From: Candidatus Poseidoniaceae archaeon
GTDB lineage: Archaea; Thermoplasmatota; Poseidoniia; Poseidoniales; Poseidoniaceae
Length of the DNA: 5,093 bases
Direction of reading: 5' to 3'
NCBI GenBank assembly: GCA_029250345.1
Contig: JAQXFL010000013.1
Span: 1 to 5,093 of the forward strand
This document shows positions 1 through 5,093 of the stretch, in pieces. Positions within the stretch are counted from its first letter, which is position 1, and each line of letters opens with the position of its first letter. The position numbers were made by a program, and so were the translations under genes. The notes below the pieces were generated by a model, which had not been told where the DNA came from, ran no database searches, and worked only from the letters and a program-made list of their open reading frames with translations.

Positions 1-2
1 TA

Positions 3-320
3 TTTGTTGTTAGCCGTCCAGACAGTCGCGTGACCCGACTCGTCACACCTCTCAAACCGTTTGAAGCGATGGCCATGGGCCGAACTGTGGTTGCATCAAA
101 GTTACCTGCCCTTGAAGAAATTATTCAACACGCAGAAACCGGACTTTTATACACTCCAGATGACTTAGACGATTTGTCTAAAACTATTGAGCAATGCATA
201 CTCGAACCTGAATTGCGGGAGAGGCTTGGTGAAAAAGCCCAACGATGGGTACTTGCGAACCGAACATGGGAAGTCGTAGTGGAAAATACTCGTCAAGCCT
301 ATTATAAATTGACGAACTGA
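3..320 (+). CDS. GT4-like glycosyltransferase, C-terminal fragment (5' end outside window)
   Basis: This is the C-terminal part (105 residues visible) of a GT-B fold glycosyltransferase, probably family GT4, which moves a sugar from a nucleotide donor to a growing glycan in the cytoplasm. The frame is open to the left edge. The GTG at base 30 is not taken as the start because the conserved stretch F-V-V-S-R-P-D-S-R before it belongs to the same domain. Residues 16-34 (TPLKPFEAMAMGRTVVASK) form the donor-binding motif of the C-terminal Rossmann domain. Glu21 corresponds to the second Glu of the GT4 E-x7-E motif, but the first Glu position is Leu13, so this is the PLK-x-x-E variant. LPALEEII and AETGLLY (residues 34-50) follow in the usual order. 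The C-terminal helix carries a conserved Trp (TWEVVVENT, about 88-96). It ends 9 bp before the epimerase start, in an operon-like arrangement. The family is fairly sure; the substrate is unknown. Confidence 0.85.
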   Translation, partial: FVVSRPDSRVTRLVTPLKPFEAMAMGRTVVASKLPALEEIIQHAETGLLYTPDDLDDLSKTIEQCILEPELRERLGEKAQRWVLANRTWEVVVENTRQAYYKLTN

Positions 321-323
321 GGG
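319..323 (+). promoter_or_regulatory. Shine-Dalgarno-like site for the epimerase
   Basis: GAGGG lies 6 nt before the ATG at 330 and overlaps the TGA stop of the upstream glycosyltransferase. It supports the chosen start and co-transcription of the two genes. It is short, and use of Shine-Dalgarno sites by this lineage is uncertain. Confidence 0.5.
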
Positions 324-329
324 CTAATC

Positions 330-1259
330 ATGAAAGTACTCATTACGGGTGGATCTGGGTTCATAGGTCAACATGTAACTCAAATTCTTATTGACGAGGG
401 AATCGAGGTACGCGTGTATGACCTACAGCCCTCGAATCATCCAGATGTGGAATCGATTCAAGGCGATATCCTCGATAACGTTAAACTTGAACGCACCGCA
501 CTTGGCTGTGACGCAATAGTCCATCTAGCGGCTCAAGTTTCGGTATCGCGTTCAGTCGAAAGTCCAGAAGAGACGCATCTAAACAATGTTGTAGGGACCC
601 GGAATGTGTTATCATGTGCTTCTCAATTGAATATCAAGAGAGTAATCATCGCCTCGAGTGCAGCAGTATACGGCAACGAAAGCAAATTACCTCTCGTGGA
701 AGAGGCTGTTGGAACGTTGCAATCCCCCTACGCCTCCTCGAAGGCTGAAAACGAGTTTCAAGTTCTCGAGGCCCGTAAAAATGGGCTTGAGGTTGTTGCT
801 CTTCGATTCTTTAATGTCTATGGGCCTCATCAATCGATTAGTAACGGATATTCTGCCGTAATACCCAGTTTTATTAATTGTATATCGAAAGGCGCCCAAC
901 CTACTGTTCACGGCAACGGATTACAAACTCGAGATTTTGTCCATGCTGATGATGTGGCCTTAGGAATTAGCATGTTTCTACGTACAGATTGGAGCAACGT
1001 CGAGTCACATGTCTACAATGTAGCGAGTCAAAGCCAACTGTCCATCATTGAACTCATCGAAATCATCAACCAAATCTGCCTCGAGACGAAAACGATTCAA
1101 CATCAATTGCCGCCTTTGTTTCTTGATGCGCGAAACGGAGACATCGAACATTCCATGGCCAACATATCAAAAATTACTGCTCATATTGGTTGGAAACCAA
1201 CAATCAGTATTCACAAAGGATTGCGTGCGTTAATCGAAAAACGGAGTAACGTGTCATGA
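330..1259 (+). CDS. NAD-dependent nucleotide-sugar epimerase (extended SDR, UDP-glucose/GlcNAc 4-epimerase-like)
   Basis: A complete 309-residue extended short-chain dehydrogenase/reductase, of normal length for the family. It is expected to bind NAD and interconvert nucleotide sugars, most likely at C4 of a UDP-hexose or UDP-N-acetylhexosamine. The N-terminal Rossmann fold begins with the glycine motif GGSGFIG (residues 7-13), and Asp31 follows the second beta strand to hold the adenine ribose. Later motifs are GDILD (45-49), HLAAQVSV (65-72), SSAAVYG (109-115) and the catalytic Y134-x3-K138 in SPYASSK. The substrate-side motifs are RFFNVYGP (159-166), the QTRDFVHADDVA stretch (199-210) and the late W-K-P (288-290). 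The pattern resembles GalE/WbpP-type epimerases, but a dehydratase or another 4-epimerase cannot be excluded, so no symbol is given. It sits between two glycosyltransferases, 9 bp after the first and overlapping the next by 4 bp, so it probably supplies a donor sugar for this locus. Confidence 0.92.
   Translation: MKVLITGGSGFIGQHVTQILIDEGIEVRVYDLQPSNHPDVESIQGDILDNVKLERTALGCDAIVHLAAQVSVSRSVESPEETHLNNVVGTRNVLSCASQLNIKRVIIASSAAVYGNESKLPLVEEAVGTLQSPYASSKAENEFQVLEARKNGLEVVALRFFNVYGPHQSISNGYSAVIPSFINCISKGAQPTVHGNGLQTRDFVHADDVALGISMFLRTDWSNVESHVYNVASQSQLSIIELIEIINQICLETKTIQHQLPPLFLDARNGDIEHSMANISKITAHIGWKPTISIHKGLRALIEKRSNVS
1243..1246 (+). promoter_or_regulatory. Shine-Dalgarno-like GGAG before the second glycosyltransferase
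   Basis: GGAG lies inside the 3' end of the epimerase gene, 9 nt before the ATG at 1256. Together with the ATGA overlap it supports that start and suggests coupled translation. Confidence 0.45.
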
Positions 1260-2374
1260 ATGTTCTGTGGTTTACTACAAGAAACAGAGTCGACCTGTGC
1301 TCAACAACATTGGATGCACTCGGTAAGGGGTTGGCTGCTAAAGGTCACAATGTAACCGTGATCAATTCAGATCGTATAGGCACTCATGCTCAACTCCCAT
1401 GGAATCATGTTTCGATCAACGTAAACGCTATGCGCGGAAGAAAAGCGCGAGTCCTCGGGTTGAAGATGCGGGACTGGGTTAGCCATGAACAATTTGACCC
1501 CAGTACCATTGCAATTGTGGATTGGAGAATCGCCAATGTACTCTACCGTACTCTTCAGCAGAATTCTATACCATGGATTTTGATGGACAGAAGTCCTCCT
1601 GCCGACAGAGGCGTCTTGGCTCGATTGCAATGGCCAGTTTGGAAAAAAGCATGGAAGTTGGTGAAAAACAAAGTTGCGGCCTCAGGTTGTGCTGTATCTC
1701 ATGCACACATGGATTTGATACACTCAAAAGTTGGAGTTGAAATGGACGACATGACTTCGATACCTGCCGGTGTTGATGTGTCGCTGTTTCATTGTGGAGA
1801 AAGAAATGATGTTTTGACAATGGTTTATCATGGCCGGCTTGATAAACATAGAGGTATTCTCTCATTGCCTATACTTCAACAGAAGCTAGCGCATAACGGC
1901 CTACATACAAAACTCATACTTATTGGAGAAGGCGACGCTAAACTTGGACTCCAGCGTATGGCTGAGCGTCAAGGAGACTTACATGTTATCGACACTTTGC
2001 CACAAGAACAACTGGCAGAGATTTTAGCATGCGCACACATAGGGCTCCTCCCAATGCCCCATACCAAAGTTTGGTCAATTGCTAGCCCTCTCAAAAGGAG
2101 TGAATATGCAGCAAGCGGATTACTGATTTACGGTATCGATCACCGTGGGCATCGATTTGAACAACAGAATCAACCTGACTGGCTTCAATTGGCGCGACAA
2201 GAAGACTTTCATGCCGAGGGATGCGCATGGGTACGATCACTCACCCCCGAAACTCTATCGATTAACTCTGCCAAAGCTCGTACCTATGCCGAGGAACACC
2301 TCGATTGGGAATTAAGTGTTGATGCGCTCGAAAAGGTGTGTTTGGTCTCAATCGACGATCCCCGTATAGATTGA
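1256..2374 (+). CDS. GT4-like glycosyltransferase (complete)
   Basis: A complete 372-residue GT-B glycosyltransferase, of typical GT4 length and probably cytoplasmic. The N-terminal acceptor domain covers about residues 1-165 and opens with MNVLWFTTRN and a DALGKGLAAKGHNVTV helix-strand unit. The linker SIPAGVDVSLF (168-178) is the usual entry into the C-terminal donor domain. VYHGRLDKHRG (190-200) is the diphosphate-binding strand: Arg194 is present, and Arg199 sits where most GT4 enzymes have Lys. ILIGEGD (221-227) and the ASPLKRSEYAASG stretch (276-288) follow. Glu283 matches the second Glu of E-x7-E, but position 275 is Ile, so the first Glu is missing, as in the fragment at the left edge. 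The C-terminal helix has LDWELSV (349-355). The start codon overlaps the epimerase stop as ATGA, which implies one transcript. Its last 27 bp are shared with the opposing gene. The fold is confident; donor and acceptor are unknown. Confidence 0.87.
   Translation: MNVLWFTTRNRVDLCSTTLDALGKGLAAKGHNVTVINSDRIGTHAQLPWNHVSINVNAMRGRKARVLGLKMRDWVSHEQFDPSTIAIVDWRIANVLYRTLQQNSIPWILMDRSPPADRGVLARLQWPVWKKAWKLVKNKVAASGCAVSHAHMDLIHSKVGVEMDDMTSIPAGVDVSLFHCGERNDVLTMVYHGRLDKHRGILSLPILQQKLAHNGLHTKLILIGEGDAKLGLQRMAERQGDLHVIDTLPQEQLAEILACAHIGLLPMPHTKVWSIASPLKRSEYAASGLLIYGIDHRGHRFEQQNQPDWLQLARQEDFHAEGCAWVRSLTPETLSINSAKARTYAEEHLDWELSVDALEKVCLVSIDDPRID
2348..2374. repeat. Tail-to-tail gene overlap bounded by a 6-bp inverted repeat
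   Basis: The two convergent glycosyltransferase genes share 27 bp. The overlap starts with TCAATC (2348-2353) and ends with GATTGA (2369-2374), perfect inverted copies with 15 nt between them. Each copy contains one of the TGA stop codons. Three of the six pairs are automatic because both stops are TGA, so the repeat may be partly coincidence. No spacer is left for a conventional terminator between the genes. Confidence 0.6.
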
Positions 2375-3334
2375 ACTCCACTGACCTTGAATTGAAACGA
2401 TAGAAAAAGCTCCCACGTCGACTTTCGATAGAGATTCTCCTTTAGCCGCTATGATTGGTTCAAGGGTTTTCTTCCAATCCTCAATGTTCTCAAACTGGGC
2501 TTGGAGAACACCATTCGGTAGTGAATGAATCCTATCACTAACCACAACGGGTGTGCCCATGGCTAATGCCTCCAATGCAACCATTGGTTGTCCCTCAAAC
2601 TTTGAAGGGATTAGAAGAGCCAGTGCCGAAGAGAGTTGAGTCCTTTTTTCATGTTCAGACATCCAACCCAGCGCTTTGATGGAACTGGTTGAGCCTTGTT
2701 CAACACCACTCATAGAAAGGGAAATTTTTGGATAGTCGAGTCGTAGTTCTTCAACCAATGTCTGCGCAAACTGCCCCCCCTTGATTGGGTCGTTTCGAGC
2801 AAGAAACAGTAGTTTGTTCGGATCCCGCTTCGCTGAAGGATGCTGCTCCAACAATGGATCGAGAGGATTGTTGACGACATGATCAATTTGAATCGATGCG
2901 GAGAGATGCTCCTTCCATGAATCACTCAGCACAACAACCGTGGAATTATTCGCATGAACATCCTTGTTAAGCCTATTTTTCCTACTGGATTTACCTTCCA
3001 GCCATGTATCGAATTGCCCAGAATGAATGTGAACAATGTTCGGCACACCTGCCTTATGCGCCATTTTAGCAAAACGGCGTTTTCTCCACCACGACCAATC
3101 GGCAGCGGTGTGCAGATGAACAATATCTGGGCGATGGGTATCGTCCTTCAGCAACTTGGAAAGAGCGGCTCGAGCGCGGCGATACGCCCGCCACTTGGCC
3201 CATGGGGAACCCTCGACATGAGACGAGAGAAGTTCAGCATCCCATCCCTCAGGTGGATGTTCAGCAAGGATACGCATGACGTTTGCCATGCCACCTGGTG
3301 AATCACACGGTCCAATGTGAAGCACCTTTGGCAT
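2348..3334 (-). CDS. GT4 glycosyltransferase with canonical E-x7-E motif
   Basis: A complete 328-residue GT4 enzyme, slightly short for the family. It should be a retaining, cytoplasmic glycosyltransferase that uses a nucleotide sugar. The N-terminus MPKVLHIGPCDSPGGMANVMRI (described here as strand 1 plus loop) contains the GGM loop at 14-16, which in GT4 enzymes contacts the donor phosphates. IVHLHTAADW (71-80) and NIVHIHSGQFDTW (99-111) are core strands of the N-terminal domain, and VVNNPLDP (153-160) opens the second domain. FLARNDPIKGG (177-187) carries the donor-binding pair Arg180 and Lys185. ALGWMSEHEK (221-230) leads to IPSKFEGQPMVALEALAMG (242-260), where Glu247 and Glu255 form the intact E-x7-E motif. 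The gene runs against its neighbours, overlapping the upstream one tail to tail and facing the GT2 gene head to head across 105 bp. No Shine-Dalgarno-like site is visible before its ATG, so a leaderless mRNA is possible. The start at the GT-B first strand is convincing. Confidence 0.9.
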   Translation of the reverse strand: MPKVLHIGPCDSPGGMANVMRILAEHPPEGWDAELLSSHVEGSPWAKWRAYRRARAALSKLLKDDTHRPDIVHLHTAADWSWWRKRRFAKMAHKAGVPNIVHIHSGQFDTWLEGKSSRKNRLNKDVHANNSTVVVLSDSWKEHLSASIQIDHVVNNPLDPLLEQHPSAKRDPNKLLFLARNDPIKGGQFAQTLVEELRLDYPKISLSMSGVEQGSTSSIKALGWMSEHEKRTQLSSALALLIPSKFEGQPMVALEALAMGTPVVVSDRIHSLPNGVLQAQFENIEDWKKTLEPIIAAKGESLSKVDVGAFSIVSIQGQWSSIYTGIVD

Positions 3335-3439
3335 ATGATGCCGTCAGCGCCATTGGATGAAGAGGTTACGGAGTGAAAGTGGCCTTCGGGCGGACTTTGC
3401 AAGGGGAGAACTCAAGGGGAGAGGGGGTTTGAAACATCC
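3335..3439. promoter_or_regulatory. Divergent intergenic region, presumed promoters for both flanking glycosyltransferases
   Basis: These 105 bp separate two genes transcribed away from each other, so promoters for both should lie here or just inside the genes. I see no convincing archaeal TATA box or bacterial -10/-35 pair on either strand. The right half is purine-rich on the + strand. A small imperfect palindrome, GTTTGAAAC (3427-3435), sits just before the GT2 start and could be an operator, but it is too short to claim. The promoter role is inferred from gene orientation only. Confidence 0.45.
3400..3422 (+). repeat. Tandem 10-nt direct repeat before the GT2 gene
   Basis: CAAGGGGAGA occurs at 3400-3409 and again at 3413-3422, a 13-nt period. 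The second copy runs into GAGGGGG (3421-3427), which could serve as a Shine-Dalgarno-like site, although it lies about 12 nt from the ATG at 3440, rather far. The repeat could be a regulator site or a simple local duplication. Confidence 0.5.
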
Positions 3440-4660
3440 ATGGTGTGGATTCCTGCCCTGGTCGAAGTAGGACTCGGCGTTGCAGCCTTAGCACCGTTTT
3501 TGGTCCATCGGCTCTCAGTTGGTAAATGGAGAAAACAGAGGATTGAATATCCCGTTAACGATGGTATACGACCGGCCATTACCGTCTTACTCCCTGTATG
3601 GAACGAAGGGCTCATCATCGAAAAGAAACTTGACAACCTCGCCCAGCAAAGCATCCGTAGTTCGCTTCTGGTCATTGATTCTGCTTCTACTGATGAAACG
3701 GTAAGCAAAGTCAATGCATGGATTCAATCGCATCCCAAGGCGTTCGATGAGTTCACTCTCCTCACGATGAAAGAAAGGTTAGGTAAAACTGAGGCAGTTC
3801 GGCAAGCGATTGAAGTGTTGGAAAAGAACGGTTTCGACGGTTGTATCTGTATGACAGATGCTGATGCACTGCTCCCCCCTGATGCACTGGAGCGGTTGCA
3901 AGGGTGGTTTGCAGATCCGAGTGTCGGAGCTGTCGGTGCTCGTGCCCTTCGGCATGGAAGTCTTTCCAGCGAGCGTTCACACAGAACCATGTTTGAACTG
4001 CTCCGAGAAGGGGAATCTGCTCGTGACTCAACGCCTTTCCTTGAGGGTTCATGCATGATGTGGAAACGCACAGCATTCAATTCAAATCAGCTCAATACGC
4101 AGTCAAACGCAGACGATGCACAGATTGCCACTGGAGTAAGGCTCAACGGTTTCAGAAGCCTGTACGACCCAAATGTTCACTTTGAAGATATGGCACCTTC
4201 AACTCCTGAAGGGCAACGCAGACAAAAAATTCGCCGTGGACAAGGGCTTCAACGGCTCCTCATGAGTCATCGAAAATCTTGGTTTGACAAGCGTCTTGGA
4301 ACCTTTGCAAGCATATTGCGTCGAGAAGCACATTTTCATTTGATTGCACCGCTGTTGTTCTTTGGGGCTGGAACGGCAGCAGTACTTCGATGGGGAATCA
4401 TCACGATCGCAGGAATGCCAAACGGTACATTGGCTACGTTGCACGGGAGCCTAGCCTGTATCGAATTGACTTGTCTCGTAGCCTGGATACTCGACAGACA
4501 AGGCATACGTGTACCGCTCTTGGAGACCGTTGGAAGTGTCTTTTCCGGTATGGAGCATCTCATGATTGGACACTGGCATTCACTGCGGGGTAAATCACTC
4601 CACATGTGGGAACAGCACAGCGATACGCGCATGGCACTCTCTGAATCAGATTTGAATTAA
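3440..4660 (+). CDS. Membrane-anchored GT2 family glycosyltransferase
   Basis: A complete 406-residue GT-A fold enzyme of family GT2, expected to be inverting and metal-dependent, with its catalytic domain at the cytoplasmic face of the membrane. A hydrophobic N-terminal segment (about 5-23) precedes the catalytic domain. ITVLLPVWNEG (47-57) is the typical first strand, VIDSASTDET (78-87) binds the nucleotide, and MTDADALL (138-145) holds the D140-x-D142 metal site. LEGSCMMWKR (201-210) is the acceptor-site strand and Asp225-Asp226 the likely catalytic base region. Q262-K-I-R265-R266 stands where processive GT2 enzymes have Q-x-x-R-W. Two further membrane segments follow, about 300-324 and 333-352, with a possible amphipathic stretch near 360-378. 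No other ATG, GTG or TTG lies in frame between an upstream stop at 3374 and the ATG at 3440, which fixes the start. The role is probably lipid- or membrane-linked glycan assembly with the neighbouring GT4 enzymes; the sugar is unknown. Confidence 0.9.
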   Translation: MVWIPALVEVGLGVAALAPFLVHRLSVGKWRKQRIEYPVNDGIRPAITVLLPVWNEGLIIEKKLDNLAQQSIRSSLLVIDSASTDETVSKVNAWIQSHPKAFDEFTLLTMKERLGKTEAVRQAIEVLEKNGFDGCICMTDADALLPPDALERLQGWFADPSVGAVGARALRHGSLSSERSHRTMFELLREGESARDSTPFLEGSCMMWKRTAFNSNQLNTQSNADDAQIATGVRLNGFRSLYDPNVHFEDMAPSTPEGQRRQKIRRGQGLQRLLMSHRKSWFDKRLGTFASILRREAHFHLIAPLLFFGAGTAAVLRWGIITIAGMPNGTLATLHGSLACIELTCLVAWILDRQGIRVPLLETVGSVFSGMEHLMIGHWHSLRGKSLHMWEQHSDTRMALSESDLN

Positions 4661-4704
4661 AAATAAAAAAAGGCCCCCCCGTAGACCGAAGTCCACGGAG
4701 GGGC
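4661..4704 (-). terminator. Intrinsic-type terminator for the minus-strand pilin-like gene
   Basis: Read on the minus strand, a GC-rich stem-loop is followed directly by a T-rich run. The arms are 4691-4704 and 4673-4686, giving 12 pairs with two mismatches (A4683/C4694 and C4678/A4699). The loop is TTCG closed by C-G, the very stable UUCG tetraloop. The run is seven T, one A and five T (complement of 4659-4671). In archaea the T-rich run alone can end transcription. The run reaches the last codons of the converging GT2 gene. On the + strand the A-rich run comes before the hairpin, so it does not look like a terminator for the GT2 gene. Confidence 0.75.
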
Positions 4705-4710
4705 GGCTCT

Positions 4711-4729
4711 CGTGTTCCGGTGGAACACG
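4711..4729. repeat. Perfect 8-bp inverted repeat with 3-nt loop
   Basis: CGTGTTCC (4711-4718) and GGAACACG (4722-4729) are exact inverted copies around GGT. It lies between the minus-strand terminator and the pilin-like gene's stop codon. On the + strand it is followed by GTGATTTATTCG, only weakly T-rich, so it might aid termination of the GT2 transcript. It could also stabilise the 3' end of either mRNA. Confidence 0.6.
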
Positions 4730-4774
4730 TGATTTATTCGCTGAATCTACTTAATTTCTGTAAAAGAAATCACG
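4728..4774. repeat. Nested inverted repeats in the pilin-like gene's 3' region
   Basis: CGTGATTT (4728-4735) and AAATCACG (4767-4774) are perfect 8-bp inverted copies with 31 nt between them. The right copy contains the pilin-like gene's stop codon. Inside lies a smaller stem, ATTTCT (4754-4759) with AGAAAT (4765-4770) around GTAAA. The two stems share bases 4767-4770 and cannot both form fully. The outer repeat also shares two bases with the 4711-4729 hairpin. The rest of 4661-4769 shows no gene. Confidence 0.45.
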
Positions 4775-5093
4775 AAGAAACTGCACTGGAAGTGTCGATG
4801 GTCTTACCGGCTTGAGTGTCGGTAATGGTAATGTCGACCTTACAGGTTGTGGATCCGTCACAAAGATCTTGTCCTTGCTCGTAGATGGTAATTCCATCTC
4901 CGACTCCCCAAACTTGGTCGTCGGTGGTTCCGAATTCAACAAAGTTGCAGGATCCGTCGCCGGAGTCCTTGTCGCAGGTGAGTGGAGCACCATCATCGAT
5001 GGAGATCTTCACTGAAACAGCTGCCCAGTTGATTTCTTGTCCTTGGTTCATTGTTATTCGAACAAGGCTGTCGTCGGTGTTAACTGAAGGTTC
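4770..5093 (-). CDS. Archaeal type IV pilin/archaellin-like secreted protein, C-terminal part (5' end outside window)
   Basis: The visible 107 residues are open to the right edge. The ATG at 5051 is internal, because the frame continues upstream through EPSVNTDDSLVRIT with the same style. The segment LVRITMNQGQEINWAAVSV (residues 10-28) resembles the strand after the N-terminal helix in archaeal type IV pilins and archaellins, which typically reads V-T-H-x-G-G-D-x-I-x-W. The end, VDITITDTQAGKTI (86-99), resembles their conserved last strand. The N-terminal signal and class III peptidase site that would confirm this lie outside the window. The protein is very acidic (19 Asp/Glu against 5 Lys/Arg) and has four cysteines (40, 49, 78, 84), suggesting up to two disulfides outside the cell. 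DKDSGDG (41-47) looks like a calcium-binding acidic loop. No N-x-S/T glycosylation site is visible. It converges on the GT2 gene and has its own terminator. Another beta-sandwich secreted protein remains possible. Confidence 0.6.
   Translation of the reverse strand, partial: EPSVNTDDSLVRITMNQGQEINWAAVSVKISIDDGAPLTCDKDSGDGSCNFVEFGTTDDQVWGVGDGITIYEQGQDLCDGSTTCKVDITITDTQAGKTIDTSSAVSS

Noticed and set aside
30..32. GTG at 30 as the start of the first glycosyltransferase
   Set aside because: The frame is open to the window edge and the conserved donor domain already extends upstream of it, so the gene is truncated by the window rather than short.
2954..3301. Open + strand frame of 115 codons
   Set aside because: It lies wholly inside the minus-strand GT4 gene, which has clear family motifs; the + frame shows none.
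3724..4080. Open minus-strand frames of 104 and 118 codons within the GT2 gene
   Set aside because: They are antisense to the GT2 catalytic core, rich in Ser, Arg and Cys, with no recognisable domain.
4672..4704. Hairpin as a terminator for the + strand GT2 gene
   Set aside because: On the + strand the A-rich run precedes the stem and no T-run follows, so it fits the minus strand only.
4812..5015. Open + strand frame opposite the pilin-like gene, and another minus frame at 4751-4996
   Set aside because: The 4770-5093 minus frame shows regular beta-strand patterning and pilin-like ends and stays open to the edge, whereas the other two look like low-complexity shadows.
1..5093. CRISPR array, tRNA, rRNA, insertion sequence or toxin-antitoxin pair
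   Set aside because: No regularly spaced repeats, cloverleaf, transposase motifs, long terminal inverted repeats or paired small genes were seen on reading either strand.

Overview
The window looks like part of a surface-glycan biosynthesis locus from a marine planktonic archaeon. My best guess is Marine Group II / Candidatus Poseidoniales (Euryarchaeota). This is an inference. It rests on the pilin-like gene at the right edge, whose repeated beta-strand pattern and C-terminal D-T-Q-x-G-K-x-I motif resemble archaeal type IV pilins and archaellins. Compact gene packing and a mid-range base composition fit but do not prove it. No rRNA, tRNA or phylogenetic marker is present to settle the taxonomy.

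Layout from left to right. Bases 3-320 (+) hold the C-terminal third of a GT4-type glycosyltransferase that starts outside the window. Bases 330-1259 (+) encode a complete NAD-dependent nucleotide-sugar epimerase of the extended SDR family. Bases 1256-2374 (+) encode a second GT4-like glycosyltransferase, coupled to the epimerase by an ATGA stop/start overlap. These three genes form a tight + strand operon. Bases 2348-3334 (-) encode a third GT4 enzyme, this one with the canonical E-x7-E motif, and it overlaps the previous gene tail to tail by 27 bp. A 105-bp divergent intergenic region (3335-3439) separates it from a membrane-anchored GT2 glycosyltransferase at 3440-4660 (+). A 109-bp convergent intergenic region (4661-4769) carries a strong minus-strand terminator and further inverted repeats. 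The minus-strand 3' part of an acidic, four-cysteine pilin-like protein (4770-5093) runs off the right edge.

How the genes may work together: the epimerase would supply an epimerised nucleotide sugar. The three soluble GT-B (GT4) enzymes and the membrane GT2 enzyme would add sugars one after another to a lipid- or protein-linked glycan at the cytoplasmic face of the membrane. No flippase, polymerase, oligosaccharyltransferase or lipid-carrier transferase is in view, so the product (N-glycan, exopolysaccharide or other) cannot be named.

I do not see a clearly new biological system here. The points most worth a second look are the mixed GT4 active-site types, the QxxRR variant in the GT2 enzyme, the convergent overlap with symmetric stop codons, the UUCG-capped minus-strand terminator, and the acidic cysteine-containing pilin-like protein.
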